Notes: generated from the sequence alone by a model not told the origin. A stretch of DNA of 36,228 nt from a bacterium (GCA_026985515.1 JALSQH010000157.1:1-36228); one strand, 5' to 3'. Numbered from the stretch's first letter, positions 27,355 through 36,228 are shown. Numbers and translations: made by a program.

Positions 27355-28593
27355 CTACCAGATTACTGAAATTGCGAAACGGGCAAAAAGTGAATTTGCC
27401 ACACCGCTCAGAATATAGGTCCCATTAAGAATTGCATTGGTATTCAGTGTAAAATCCAGTTTGATAAAACCAATCTTCCCCCTTATTCCCATTGCAATGG
27501 ATGTGGGTTGTGAGGAGAATATTGAATTTGAATGGGCAGATGTAATCTTGTCATTCTGGTTCAGGCTCTTGCTTCGGGAATATGAATAGAAGATAATTTT
27601 TCTTATTCCACCGAGCAGATACCATGATTTGTAAATATTCATGACTCCGCTTAAAAATGCATCAAGTGTGAAATTGAGGCTCCATCTATCCTCAGGAGTT
27701 ATGGTCGTACTTGAAACATCTCTTACATATAGATGTTGATCTTTTGTAAAACCCTCATATCCAATATCAACTGTTGCACCGCTTCTGATGAGAAGTCCTT
27801 TTACTGGTGATAGAGGGTAGGAAATTCCTCCGGCAATATCAATTTTATTATCAGATTCATCGGAAGAGTTTTCAGTTAATAGATCATAGGTCGCACCTCC
27901 CCAAGTCTTGTTGGCGGTTTCTCTCCCTGAGTACTGGTAATTGATATTTCCATATATTCTGAACTTGTTTATTCTGGTTCTTCCATTAAGACTTAATCCA
28001 AATCCGTTGCTGTTATCAAGGGAAGATGCAATGGTATGGCCTGAATCATCGTTGATGTTGCTGGAAATGTGTTCATATGGGAAACTTATGCCGAGGCTGA
28101 GGTCTACCGGCATGCCCGGATGTAAACTTATTCCTGCAAGTAATCCCACATGACCTGATGAGGAATAATTTTCACTTCCTCCTTTGGTTTTGGGTACATC
28201 AGTTGGAAGTTCCGTGTAATCATTTGAATTCCTGCCAAAAGTTAAAATAAATCCTCCCCTGCCAAGGGATCCCAGATTCATTGAGTAACCAGCGCCAAAA
28301 ACATTGGTACCGTTTGCTATGGAACCAGAATATGGTCTGTTTAATATCAGCGCAGCGTTGCCAGATAGAAGTGGTAGATAAGTGTATCCCCATATATTTG
28401 TGCCAGAGTATTCAAGAACAAATCTTTTTGAAAAAACCGGTATCAACTGGGGAAACATGCTCTGTGCAATGAAATCATCGTTGGTGGCCCATACAGGGAT
28501 ATTCAGTGAATTTAAATAGGTGGTTGTTGCAAAAAGATGACCCGGACCAGCGAGAAAAATAAGAACAACAAGCAGAACCAGGCTTTTCTTCAT
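27355..28593 (-). CDS. Predicted outer-membrane beta-barrel protein
   Basis: Signal peptide MKKSLVLLVVLIFLAGPGHLFA; amphipathic alternating strands; C-terminal aromatic (..FAISVIW); SD AGGAGGGG. Confidence 0.65.
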   Translation of the reverse strand: MKKSLVLLVVLIFLAGPGHLFATTTYLNSLNIPVWATNDDFIAQSMFPQLIPVFSKRFVLEYSGTNIWGYTYLPLLSGNAALILNRPYSGSIANGTNVFGAGYSMNLGSLGRGGFILTFGRNSNDYTELPTDVPKTKGGSENYSSSGHVGLLAGISLHPGMPVDLSLGISFPYEHISSNINDDSGHTIASSLDNSNGFGLSLNGRTRINKFRIYGNINYQYSGRETANKTWGGATYDLLTENSSDESDNKIDIAGGISYPLSPVKGLLIRSGATVDIGYEGFTKDQHLYVRDVSSTTITPEDRWSLNFTLDAFLSGVMNIYKSWYLLGGIRKIIFYSYSRSKSLNQNDKITSAHSNSIFSSQPTSIAMGIRGKIGFIKLDFTLNTNAILNGTYILSGVANSLFARFAISVIW

Positions 28594-28705
28594 TGGTAAC
28601 CCCTCCTTTTTAATACTTGTGATAATTTTAGCATAAAATTATAGAGGAAACGAGGTATATCCCCAATTTATGGAATACCAAATGGCGCCAGGGATTGAGG
28701 GCTAA

Positions 28706-29473
28706 CTATCTCCTTCCCAAAATTTTATCGTATGCTTCCTGTATCTCTTTGAATTTTTCCTCTGCCAGTTTAATAATTTCCTCTGGTAGATCCTTTCCTG
28801 CCAGGGTATCGGGATGATATTTTTTTACTTTTTCAAGATAGCATTTTTTCACTTCTTCCAGTGAAACATTCGTATCCCTGCAGCCAAGCAGGTTGTAATA
28901 CCTGGTGAGATCTTCTATATTGCAGTAGATTTTCTTCAGTTCCTCAAATTCGTTCTGCTTAATACCAAACACATCGGCAACTTTTTTAAGTTGCACCTCT
29001 TCTCCGGGATCAAGTATTCCATCAACAGCTGCCACGTTAAAGAGTAAATTCAACATGCTGTATCTCATCTGAGGATCAAAATCTGTTAACTTTTTAAATT
29101 GATGAGCATATTCTTCTATAGAGTAATTATCATTTTTTGCTGAATTGAAAACATTTTTTGCGTATTCATACAATTCTCCGGTAAGTTCCATATCGTTAAT
29201 CATAAAAGCTTTTACAAAATCTGCTTCTTCTCTTGATACTATCCCATCAGCCTTGGCAATTTTGGCCATCATTGCAATGATTGATGTGATGTAGATGAGC
29301 TGAATATCCTCATCAGATAACTGGTAGTTTTCACTGTTGATATCCCTTTTCCTGTTTTCCTCCTCAACCGCCTCATCAACTATGTGTCCCAGTGCTGCAC
29401 CGATCAGGCCGCCAATGGGTCCTCCAAGTAGCCATCCAAGGCCTGCTCCTCCTAATTTTCCAAACCAGGACAT
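28706..29473 (-). CDS. TerB-like / DnaJ-domain protein (DjlA-like)
   Basis: Gly-rich N-terminus GAGLGWLLGGPIGGLIGAALGH; TerB-like helical middle; C-terminal J domain ...YYNLLGCRDTNVSLEEVKKCYLEKVKKYHPDTLAGK. Confidence 0.85.
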   Translation of the reverse strand: MSWFGKLGGAGLGWLLGGPIGGLIGAALGHIVDEAVEEENRKRDINSENYQLSDEDIQLIYITSIIAMMAKIAKADGIVSREEADFVKAFMINDMELTGELYEYAKNVFNSAKNDNYSIEEYAHQFKKLTDFDPQMRYSMLNLLFNVAAVDGILDPGEEVQLKKVADVFGIKQNEFEELKKIYCNIEDLTRYYNLLGCRDTNVSLEEVKKCYLEKVKKYHPDTLAGKDLPEEIIKLAEEKFKEIQEAYDKILGRR

Positions 29474-29517
29474 GGTTACACCTCCGGATCGTTTATTTCT
29501 TTTTTATATCAACCTTC

Positions 29518-29829
29518 TTAAATAGTCAAGCTCCCTGTTTTTCTCAAATCCAGTTTTGTCTTTTTCTTTATTACTTCCAAGGGCCTGGAAGTTGCGTAGC
29601 AGGTAATCAATTCCCCAGATGGTGACTGAACAATAAGCCATTTTGAAGCTTTTCTTGCAAATTCGCTTTTCCTCAAAGCGGGTGGTAACTTTTTTAGTTC
29701 AATAAATATGAAAATTGCCCCTGCCCGTTCCACCTCAATTCCATACTTCAGAATAAAAGAAAGCATTTGTTTTCTCAGTCCCCTCTGTTTCCTTCTCTTT
29801 TCAAAATGTTCTGTTGATCTGTACCACAA
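29518..29829 (-). CDS. Small DUF4258-like protein (103 aa)
   Basis: STEHFEKRRKQRGL...ILKYGIEVERAGAIFIF pattern; TTG start preceded by AGGAGGAGAAAA. Confidence 0.55.
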   Translation of the reverse strand: MWYRSTEHFEKRRKQRGLRKQMLSFILKYGIEVERAGAIFIFIELKKLPPALRKSEFARKASKWLIVQSPSGELITCYATSRPLEVIKKKTKLDLRKTGSLTI

Positions 29830-29984
29830 TTTTCTCCTCCTTTTATGTTCAGTTTATAAACGCAAGGTTCCTGCCAGATCTGACAGTAGAAATTAATCTT
29901 TTGATTTCAATATGTTATCAAAAACTTATCTCTCGAAAGAAAAATTTTTTAAAAAATATCTGAATGGTGAAAAATTTGTTTCTT

Positions 29985-30012
29985 TTTGGATTTTCCAGTG
30001 GAGTGATATAAT
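29985..30012 (+). promoter_or_regulatory. Putative polA promoter (TTTGGA-N16-TATAAT, 9 nt before the ATG)
   Basis: TTTGGATTTTCCAGTGGAGTGATATAATAAAACCGAT|ATG. Confidence 0.5.
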
Positions 30013-30021
30013 AAAACCGAT

Positions 30022-32733
30022 ATGGCTGGGAAGAGATCTTATCGTGGTGGTCTTGCCATTATTGATGGAAGTTCCTACATTTTCAGGGCTTACTATGCAA
30101 TTAGAGGACTGAGTAACAGCAAGGGACTTCCCACCAATGCTATTTTTGGTTTTACAAATATGCTCATAAAAACCATTAAGGACCTTTCTCCTGAATATCT
30201 TGTTGTTACCTTTGATTCAAAAGTCCCAACCTTCAGGGCAGACATATATAAAGAGTACAAGGCAAATCGCCCGCCTCCTCCACCAGATCTGGAAGAACAG
30301 ATCAAATGGATAAAAAAGATACTTGAAGCATTCAGAATTAAAGTCATTGAGATGCCAGGCTATGAAGCTGATGATATCATTGCAACTCTTATCAAGAAGT
30401 TCAAGTCTAAAGTTTCTCCCATTGTCATTGTTGCTGGTGATAAGGATTTGATGCAGCTTGTTGATGAGAATGTGGTAATGTATGATTCAATGAAGGATAA
30501 GATTTATGACAGGGAGGGTGTTAAAGAGAAACTGGGAGTTTTTCCTGAGCAGGTTCACGATTTTCTTGCCCTGTCGGGAGATAACATCGACAATATTCCC
30601 GGCATTCCGGGAGTTGGACAAAAAACGGCGAAGGATCTCCTTAACAGGTATGGTTCCATTGAAGGGATATATCAGCACCTTGATGAACTTAAGCCAAAAC
30701 AGAGAGAAAAATTTCAGCAGTACAGGGATCTTCTGGAAGTCAGTAAAAGACTTGTGAAACTGAAGGATGATCTTGAAATTGAAGATGATCTTTCACAGTT
30801 CAAGATACCTGAACCTGACAGGAGGAAATTGAGAGAAATCTTTATGGAGCTGGAGTTCAACAAACTTCTGGAAGAACTTCAGCTTGCATCTGACACTGAG
30901 AAGGAATCTGCAAATATTGAATACAGAACCCTTTTTGATATTGAAGAGATAAAAAGGGAGTTTCTCAAAGCAAAAGAGAAGGGTGAATTATCATTTGATC
31001 TTGAAACAACTTCTCTTGATCCGGTAACAGCTGAGATAGTTGGGATTTCCTTTGCATATGAGGAGGGTAAGGCCTTTTACATTCCGGTTGGTCATCACTA
31101 TATCGGGGTGGAAAAACAGCCCTCTGTAAAGGATGTTCTGGAGGTGATAAAGCCTTTTCTTGAAGATCCTGAAGTTGGTAAAATTGGTCACAACATCAAG
31201 TATGATTACTCTGTGATAAAGAAGTATGGAATAGAAATTGACCCCATCAAACATGATACCATGATTGCTTCTTACCTTCTCAATCCGGAGAAGTTTTCCC
31301 ACAAACTTGATAATCTTTCACTGGAATACCTGGGATACAGAATGATTAAGTATGGTGAGGTGGCAGGAAAGGGAAAAAATGAGAAAAATTTTTCACAGGT
31401 TGACATTGAAACTGCCACGAAATATTCAGCGGAGGATTCTGACATCGCTTTGAAACTTGCCCATATTTTAGAGGAGAAGTTGAAGGAGAACAATCTCTGG
31501 GAACTCTACAGAAAAATTGAGTTACCTCTTATTAAAGTTCTTGCAGATATGGAGTTGAGAGGGGTGCTCATAGATGTGGAACATCTCAAAAATCTTTCCA
31601 GGATGTTTGAGAGGGAACTGGCTTCTCTGGAGGAGAAAATATACGCCTTTGCCGGTGAGAAATTCAATATAAATTCTCCCAGACAGCTTGGCTACATTCT
31701 TTTTGAAAAATTGAAAATGAAAATGCCCGGAAACAAGAAGATAAAGAAAACGAAGACTGGACAGTATTCCACCGGTGAAGAAATTCTTTCTGAACTTGCC
31801 ACAAAGTATGAGCTACCCAAGCTGATTCTTCGCTACAGAACCCTCAGCAAGCTCAAGTCCACCTATGTTGATGCACTTCCACAGATGATAAATCCCGCCA
31901 CCGGGAGAATTCATACGAGTTTCAATCAGACAGTGACAGCGACGGGAAGGCTTTCAAGCAGTGAACCCAATCTCCAGAATATACCTGCCAGGGATTTTGA
32001 AGGAAGAGAAATAAGAAAGGCCTTTATAGCTCCTGAGGGATGGAAGTTGCTGTCTTCCGATTATTCCCAGATTGAGTTGAGAATCATGGCTCATCTCTCA
32101 GGTGATGAGGAATTAAAGAAGGCTTTTTTAGAGGGTAAGGATATTCATACTGAGACTGCCTCAAGAGTCTTTGGGGTGAGTCCTGAGGAAGTTACTCCGG
32201 ACCTGAGAAGAAGAGCAAAAGTGATAAATTTTGGAGTGATTTATGGTATGACACCCCATGGTCTTTCCAAGGAGCTTGGTATTTCCCACTCAGAGGCAAA
32301 GGAGTATATTGATAACTATTTCAGAAAGTTCAGAGGAGTCAGGGAATTTATTGAGAAAACTGTAAGGGAAGCAGAAGAGAGAGGATATGTCACAACGATT
32401 ATGGGAAGACGAAGGTATATACCAGACATAAGAAGTAAAAATCCTGTTCAGAGACAGCTTGCAGTGAGAACTGCCATCAACACCCCCGTTCAGGGATCTG
32501 CGGCGGATATCATCAAACTTGCCATGATTAACATTTATAACAGGTTGAAGGAAACCGGTCTCAGAGCTCATATGCTGATTCAGATACATGATGAGCTTCT
32601 TTTTGAGATTGAGGAGAGTGATGTGGAGAAGGCTGCCAGGATGATCAGAGAGGAGATGGAGAATGTGATAGAACTTTCTGTGCCTCTCAAAGTTGACATT
32701 GGCATAGGAAAGAACTGGGCTGAAGCCCATTAA
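30022..32733 (+). CDS. polA: DNA polymerase I (5'-nuclease, 3'-5' exonuclease, polymerase)
   Basis: LAIIDGSSYIFRAYYAI; exonuclease motifs FDLETTSLD, IGHNIKYD, YSAEDSD; polymerase RRRAKVINFGVIYGMTPHGL and IQIHDELLFE. Confidence 0.97.
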   Translation: MAGKRSYRGGLAIIDGSSYIFRAYYAIRGLSNSKGLPTNAIFGFTNMLIKTIKDLSPEYLVVTFDSKVPTFRADIYKEYKANRPPPPPDLEEQIKWIKKILEAFRIKVIEMPGYEADDIIATLIKKFKSKVSPIVIVAGDKDLMQLVDENVVMYDSMKDKIYDREGVKEKLGVFPEQVHDFLALSGDNIDNIPGIPGVGQKTAKDLLNRYGSIEGIYQHLDELKPKQREKFQQYRDLLEVSKRLVKLKDDLEIEDDLSQFKIPEPDRRKLREIFMELEFNKLLEELQLASDTEKESANIEYRTLFDIEEIKREFLKAKEKGELSFDLETTSLDPVTAEIVGISFAYEEGKAFYIPVGHHYIGVEKQPSVKDVLEVIKPFLEDPEVGKIGHNIKYDYSVIKKYGIEIDPIKHDTMIASYLLNPEKFSHKLDNLSLEYLGYRMIKYGEVAGKGKNEKNFSQVDIETATKYSAEDSDIALKLAHILEEKLKENNLWELYRKIELPLIKVLADMELRGVLIDVEHLKNLSRMFERELASLEEKIYAFAGEKFNINSPRQLGYILFEKLKMKMPGNKKIKKTKTGQYSTGEEILSELATKYELPKLILRYRTLSKLKSTYVDALPQMINPATGRIHTSFNQTVTATGRLSSSEPNLQNIPARDFEGREIRKAFIAPEGWKLLSSDYSQIELRIMAHLSGDEELKKAFLEGKDIHTETASRVFGVSPEEVTPDLRRRAKVINFGVIYGMTPHGLSKELGISHSEAKEYIDNYFRKFRGVREFIEKTVREAEERGYVTTIMGRRRYIPDIRSKNPVQRQLAVRTAINTPVQGSAADIIKLAMINIYNRLKETGLRAHMLIQIHDELLFEIEESDVEKAARMIREEMENVIELSVPLKVDIGIGKNWAEAH

Positions 32734-32752
32734 CTTCTACTGGAGGCTCCAG

Positions 32753-34336
32753 ATGTTTCATGAAACAGATGTACTGGTTATTGGTGGTGGGGTTGGAGGT
32801 CTGAGTTTTGCCATTAAAGCATCTGAATTTGCCAGAGTTACTGTATTGATGAAAAAGGGCAAATTTGATTCAAATACCGCCCATGCGCAGGGTGGTATTG
32901 CGGCCGTTCTTTCTCCAGAGGATAGTTACGAATCCCATATTCAGGACACACTCAAAGCGGGAGATGGTTTGTGTAAGAGAAAGACTGTGGAACTTGTTGT
33001 GAAGAATGGTCCGGAGAGAGTGAAGGAATTGATGGAGTGGGGGGTGCCATTTGACAGGCATAATGGTGAGCTTGAACTGGGAAGAGAGGGGGGACACTCT
33101 ACCAGAAGAGTTGCACATGCAACAGACTTCACCGGGAGAGAGGTTCAGAAAGTCCTGGTTGAGAGGGCTGAATCACGGGAAAATGTCACTCTTCTTGAAA
33201 ACAGAATGGCAATTGATCTCATAACCACAAAGAAGATGAAATTGAAGGGGAAAAACACTGTTCTTGGTGCCTATGTACTGAATAAAGAAACTGGAGATGT
33301 GGAAGTCTTTTCAGCAAAGGTGGTAGTTCTTGCCACAGGTGGGTCAGGGAAGGTTTACCTCTACACCAGCAATCCCGATGTTGCCACCGGCGACGGTGTT
33401 GCCATGGCTTACAGAGCAGGAGCTGATATTTGTAATATGGAATTTACCCAGTTTCATCCCACCTGTCTCTATCACCCTGAGGCAAAGAACTTTCTCATTT
33501 CAGAGGCGGTGCGGGGAGAAGGAGCTATTCTGCTCAATAAAAGGGGTGAAAGATTTATGGAGAAGGTGCATCCCCTGAAGGAACTTGCACCGAGAGATAT
33601 TGTTGCAAGGGCCATTGATCACGAAATGAAGAAGTGGGGGGACGATTTTGTTTATCTTGATATCAGTTTCAAAGACAGAGATTTCATAATCAACAGATTC
33701 CCGAATATTTACAGAACCCTTCTTCAGTATGGAATTGACATGACCAGGGAACCAATTCCTGTGGTTCCCGCAGCTCATTATCAGTGTGGTGGTGTTAAAG
33801 TAAATTTGAAGGGCGAGACAACTATACGCAATCTGTTTGCTGTGGGTGAGGTTTCCTGTACCGGTTTGCATGGTGCCAATCGACTTGCCAGCAATTCTCT
33901 CCTTGAAGCCCTTGTTTTTGCGGATATCATTGCCAGGGAGGTTTATGGAAGGATTGATAAGATTAAACTGAGAACATCTTCCATACTTCCATGGGAAACA
34001 GGCTTTGCTGTAGATAGTGACGAGATGGTGGTTGTAAGCCATAACTGGGATGAGATAAGGAGGCTGATGTGGAACTATGTTGGGATTGTGAGGACCACAA
34101 AGAGACTTGAGAGGGCAAGGAGGAGAATAGATCTTCTTCAGGAAGAGATAAGGGAGTACTACTGGAATTTTCTACCAACAGGGGATCTTCTTGAATTGCG
34201 AAACATTGCCACCGTTGCGGAATTGATCATAAAAAGTGCTCTGATGAGGCAGGAGAGCAGAGGAACCCACTACACGGTCGATTATCCCTACAAGGACAAT
34301 GTGAACTGGAAACATGATACAATTCTGAGAAAATAA
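32753..34336 (+). CDS. nadB: L-aspartate oxidase
   Basis: DVLVIGGGVGGLSFAIKA; NTAHAQGGIAAVL; GREGGHSTRRVAHATDFTGREV; QFHPTCLY; VGEVSCTGLHGANRLASNSLLEALVF. Confidence 0.95.
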   Translation: MFHETDVLVIGGGVGGLSFAIKASEFARVTVLMKKGKFDSNTAHAQGGIAAVLSPEDSYESHIQDTLKAGDGLCKRKTVELVVKNGPERVKELMEWGVPFDRHNGELELGREGGHSTRRVAHATDFTGREVQKVLVERAESRENVTLLENRMAIDLITTKKMKLKGKNTVLGAYVLNKETGDVEVFSAKVVVLATGGSGKVYLYTSNPDVATGDGVAMAYRAGADICNMEFTQFHPTCLYHPEAKNFLISEAVRGEGAILLNKRGERFMEKVHPLKELAPRDIVARAIDHEMKKWGDDFVYLDISFKDRDFIINRFPNIYRTLLQYGIDMTREPIPVVPAAHYQCGGVKVNLKGETTIRNLFAVGEVSCTGLHGANRLASNSLLEALVFADIIAREVYGRIDKIKLRTSSILPWETGFAVDSDEMVVVSHNWDEIRRLMWNYVGIVRTTKRLERARRRIDLLQEEIREYYWNFLPTGDLLELRNIATVAELIIKSALMRQESRGTHYTVDYPYKDNVNWKHDTILRK

Positions 34337-35671
34337 TCAGTAGGGAGCACGGTAGTACCTGAAAATCCTCTCTCCTGGGGAGAGAGCTACCTTACCAAGA
34401 TCAACAACTTCGATAATTCTTTTGTGCTTGCCCAGCAGTTTCAATTTAAGATCATATTCCCCCGGGTCAAGAAGAAGTCTTATTAGATGAATATCGTGTG
34501 GTAGCGTGTACCACCCTCTTATATCAGCCTTTTCTGAGGCTGAAGCGGCAATGTGCCCTGCAATACTGAGTAAGCCCGCAGCAAGTCTTACTGTTTGGTT
34601 TTTACTTTTTTCAGCAATGGCTCCGAGACCCTCTGCGATCCCGTGCTTTATGGCAATTCTTGCTGCTGCTCTTGCCATAATTCGCGCACCTCTGTCCAGC
34701 AGGTCCTGTTTTGCTATTTCAGCAAGGGGTTCCATCAGAATACTTCTGGCTGTGAATTTTCCGGCGATTAGAATACCTCTCTTAACCTTTGAGGGTCTGT
34801 CATGTTTGTAAACCGGGAAAGCTATTCTCACCCACCTTCCCCCCACCACCACATCAAGTTTTCCCTCTTCCTTCCTGGGGATGAAGCCAGTTTCGAGAAT
34901 GAGGATAACTTCACTTTTATTATTGATAAACTCATTTTCAGGGATGATTCTGCAGCCACATTTCCTATCCCATTTTCTAAGGTCATCATTCATTCCGAGG
35001 AATGTTGCAAGTCTTTTAAGATCACGGTATATTCGGCGTGGAAAGTGGATATGGTAAAACTTCGTATAGATTTTTTTGAATGCGAGGTATGAATGATAGT
35101 AATCCACATATGAATCGTTGAATTCATGATCTGTCTCAAAGAGAATTCCGTTAAGATATCTCACAAATGCGTCGTCGTGATATACATTTTTTTTCTTATA
35201 CCTGTCATTGATCTCATTAAGGTAGAGGATTACCTGCCTGGATTCTACAAGAGCGTCTTCAAGATTTCCTTTCATGAGATAATTCAGGGCAAGATAGTAA
35301 TGGATCAGGACTCTTTCAAAATCTTCTCCTTTATAGGGCAAAGAGATGTCATTGCTGAGAAAGCTCTCTGCCTGTTTATGAACACTGGTGGCGAACAGCT
35401 GATCCACTCTCTCCTTGGCCTTCTGAAAGTATTCAATGCTCTGATCATATTTTTTCAGAAGGAACAGAAGGGTACCTTTGTCAAGGTAGTAGATTAAACT
35501 GTCCTTCTCACTTTTGGCAAGGCTGGAATTGTCAAGAGCTTTGAGTGCGGATTCATACCTCTTTCTATGAATATCCTTCCTGATCTTCTTTACAAGGCCT
35601 GTATAAGTGGCACAGCCTGTCTCTCCAAAGAGAAGCAGAGCAAAAATAAAAAGAAGCTTCCCCCTCCTCAT
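34337..35671 (-). CDS. COG3014-like predicted lipoprotein
   Basis: N-terminal MRRGKLLFIFALLLFGETGCATYTG; TPR-like N-terminal region; downstream of an LpoB-like gene. Confidence 0.6.
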   Translation of the reverse strand: MRRGKLLFIFALLLFGETGCATYTGLVKKIRKDIHRKRYESALKALDNSSLAKSEKDSLIYYLDKGTLLFLLKKYDQSIEYFQKAKERVDQLFATSVHKQAESFLSNDISLPYKGEDFERVLIHYYLALNYLMKGNLEDALVESRQVILYLNEINDRYKKKNVYHDDAFVRYLNGILFETDHEFNDSYVDYYHSYLAFKKIYTKFYHIHFPRRIYRDLKRLATFLGMNDDLRKWDRKCGCRIIPENEFINNKSEVILILETGFIPRKEEGKLDVVVGGRWVRIAFPVYKHDRPSKVKRGILIAGKFTARSILMEPLAEIAKQDLLDRGARIMARAAARIAIKHGIAEGLGAIAEKSKNQTVRLAAGLLSIAGHIAASASEKADIRGWYTLPHDIHLIRLLLDPGEYDLKLKLLGKHKRIIEVVDLGKVALSPGERIFRYYRAPY

Positions 35672-35673
35672 CG

Positions 35674-36228
35674 TTACCAGGTAATGGTGCTTCTCTTAAT
35701 GTATTTTTTGATTTTTTTCTGTCCTATCCATACAATTTCAGAGGTTTCAAGATTGATCAGTTTCAGGTCCACCTGGTAGTACTTAACCTCTCTCCCACCT
35801 TCTTTATCTATGATTGAGTTGATGCTTCCAACAAGCATAAAATCTGCACCGAGTTCGTTCCTCAATCTTTTTATTGTGGCTGGATTGGACCAGTCTCTCA
35901 TGGCTTTTCTTTCTGCACGAAGCTGGGCACGAACTGCGTCACTTGCGACAAATCTGACCTGCCCGGAATTTATCAATGCTCTTTCCAGCTCATTTACTAT
36001 CGTTTCCGTGTTAATGTGTTCGTGACTCTTGTTAACTATTCTCCCCACAATAACAACCGGTTTTTTCCCTGTCTTACTTCTCCATTCAGCATACCAGGGT
36101 GAATTTAGGCAATCTGCTATCATGGCTTTGGCAGTTAACTGAGCATCCACATCATTCCACCTTCCACTGATGTCAATCACTTCACTGGCTGACACTCTTT
36201 TGATTTCCTTGTGAGCGCAGGAGGATAA
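35674..36228 (-). CDS. LpoB-like penicillin-binding-protein activator lipoprotein (5' truncated by window edge)
   Basis: Frame continues past the tracked GTG to the window edge as LSSCAHKEIKRVSASEVIDISGRWNDVDAQLTAKAMIADCL, including a lipobox-like LSSC; VIVGRIVNKSHEHINTETIVNELERALINSG. Confidence 0.8.
   Translation of the reverse strand, partial: LSSCAHKEIKRVSASEVIDISGRWNDVDAQLTAKAMIADCLNSPWYAEWRSKTGKKPVVIVGRIVNKSHEHINTETIVNELERALINSGQVRFVASDAVRAQLRAERKAMRDWSNPATIKRLRNELGADFMLVGSINSIIDKEGGREVKYYQVDLKLINLETSEIVWIGQKKIKKYIKRSTITW

Noticed and set aside
29940-29957. AT-rich palindrome AAAAATTTTTTAAAAAAT upstream of polA
   Set aside because: Could be an UP element or terminator remnant, but it is low-complexity AT sequence with no supporting structure.
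29912-30112. 66-aa ORF overlapping the polA start
   Set aside because: Overlaps the promoter and a different frame of polA; no SD or domain.
1-36228. Search for CRISPR arrays, tRNAs, IS elements, inverted-repeat-bounded islands, retrons or toxin-antitoxin pairs
   Set aside because: No periodic repeats, T-loop motifs, transposase/RT/integrase domains or paired small ORFs were recognised by eye; a tRNAscan/ISfinder run would be needed to be certain.

Overview
Gene-dense, accessory-free chromosomal segment of a diderm bacterium. I saw no CRISPR array, transposon, prophage or tRNA. From left to right it contains: a 5'-truncated BatA-like/DUF4159/VWA operon that runs into two tandem CPA2-type antiporters; a yajC-secD-secF-recJ operon on the minus strand; a UbiA-family prenyltransferase; a class A RNase P RNA on the minus strand; an mlaE-mlaF-mlaD (MCE) operon followed by a DUF1858 protein and recG; radC; comM (YifB); a 62-aa conserved-looking small protein; an SRPBCC protein and a barrel/PEGA outer-membrane protein; dprA-topA; an OMP/MBL-hydrolase/acyl-CoA dehydrogenase operon; a TerB-DnaJ protein; a DUF4258-like small ORF; polA-nadB; and a COG3014-like lipoprotein with a truncated LpoB-like lipoprotein. 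No wholly new effector system is evident. The observations most worth a second look are: (1) comM and dprA share an almost identical promoter whose -10 lies only 6-7 nt from the ATG, so both should be leaderless, and radC, mlaE, the PEGA gene and probably polA have the same geometry, with rnpB as an internal TSS calibrator; (2) all six convergent junctions have between a 7-bp gap and a 27-bp overlap, three with abutting stop codons, which leaves no room for intrinsic terminators; (3) recG is open for 57 convincing codons upstream of its first canonical start, which suggests an AUA start or a frameshift from the DUF1858 ORF; (4) the two GNRA-capped P14 and P18 hairpins of the RNase P RNA are nearly identical.
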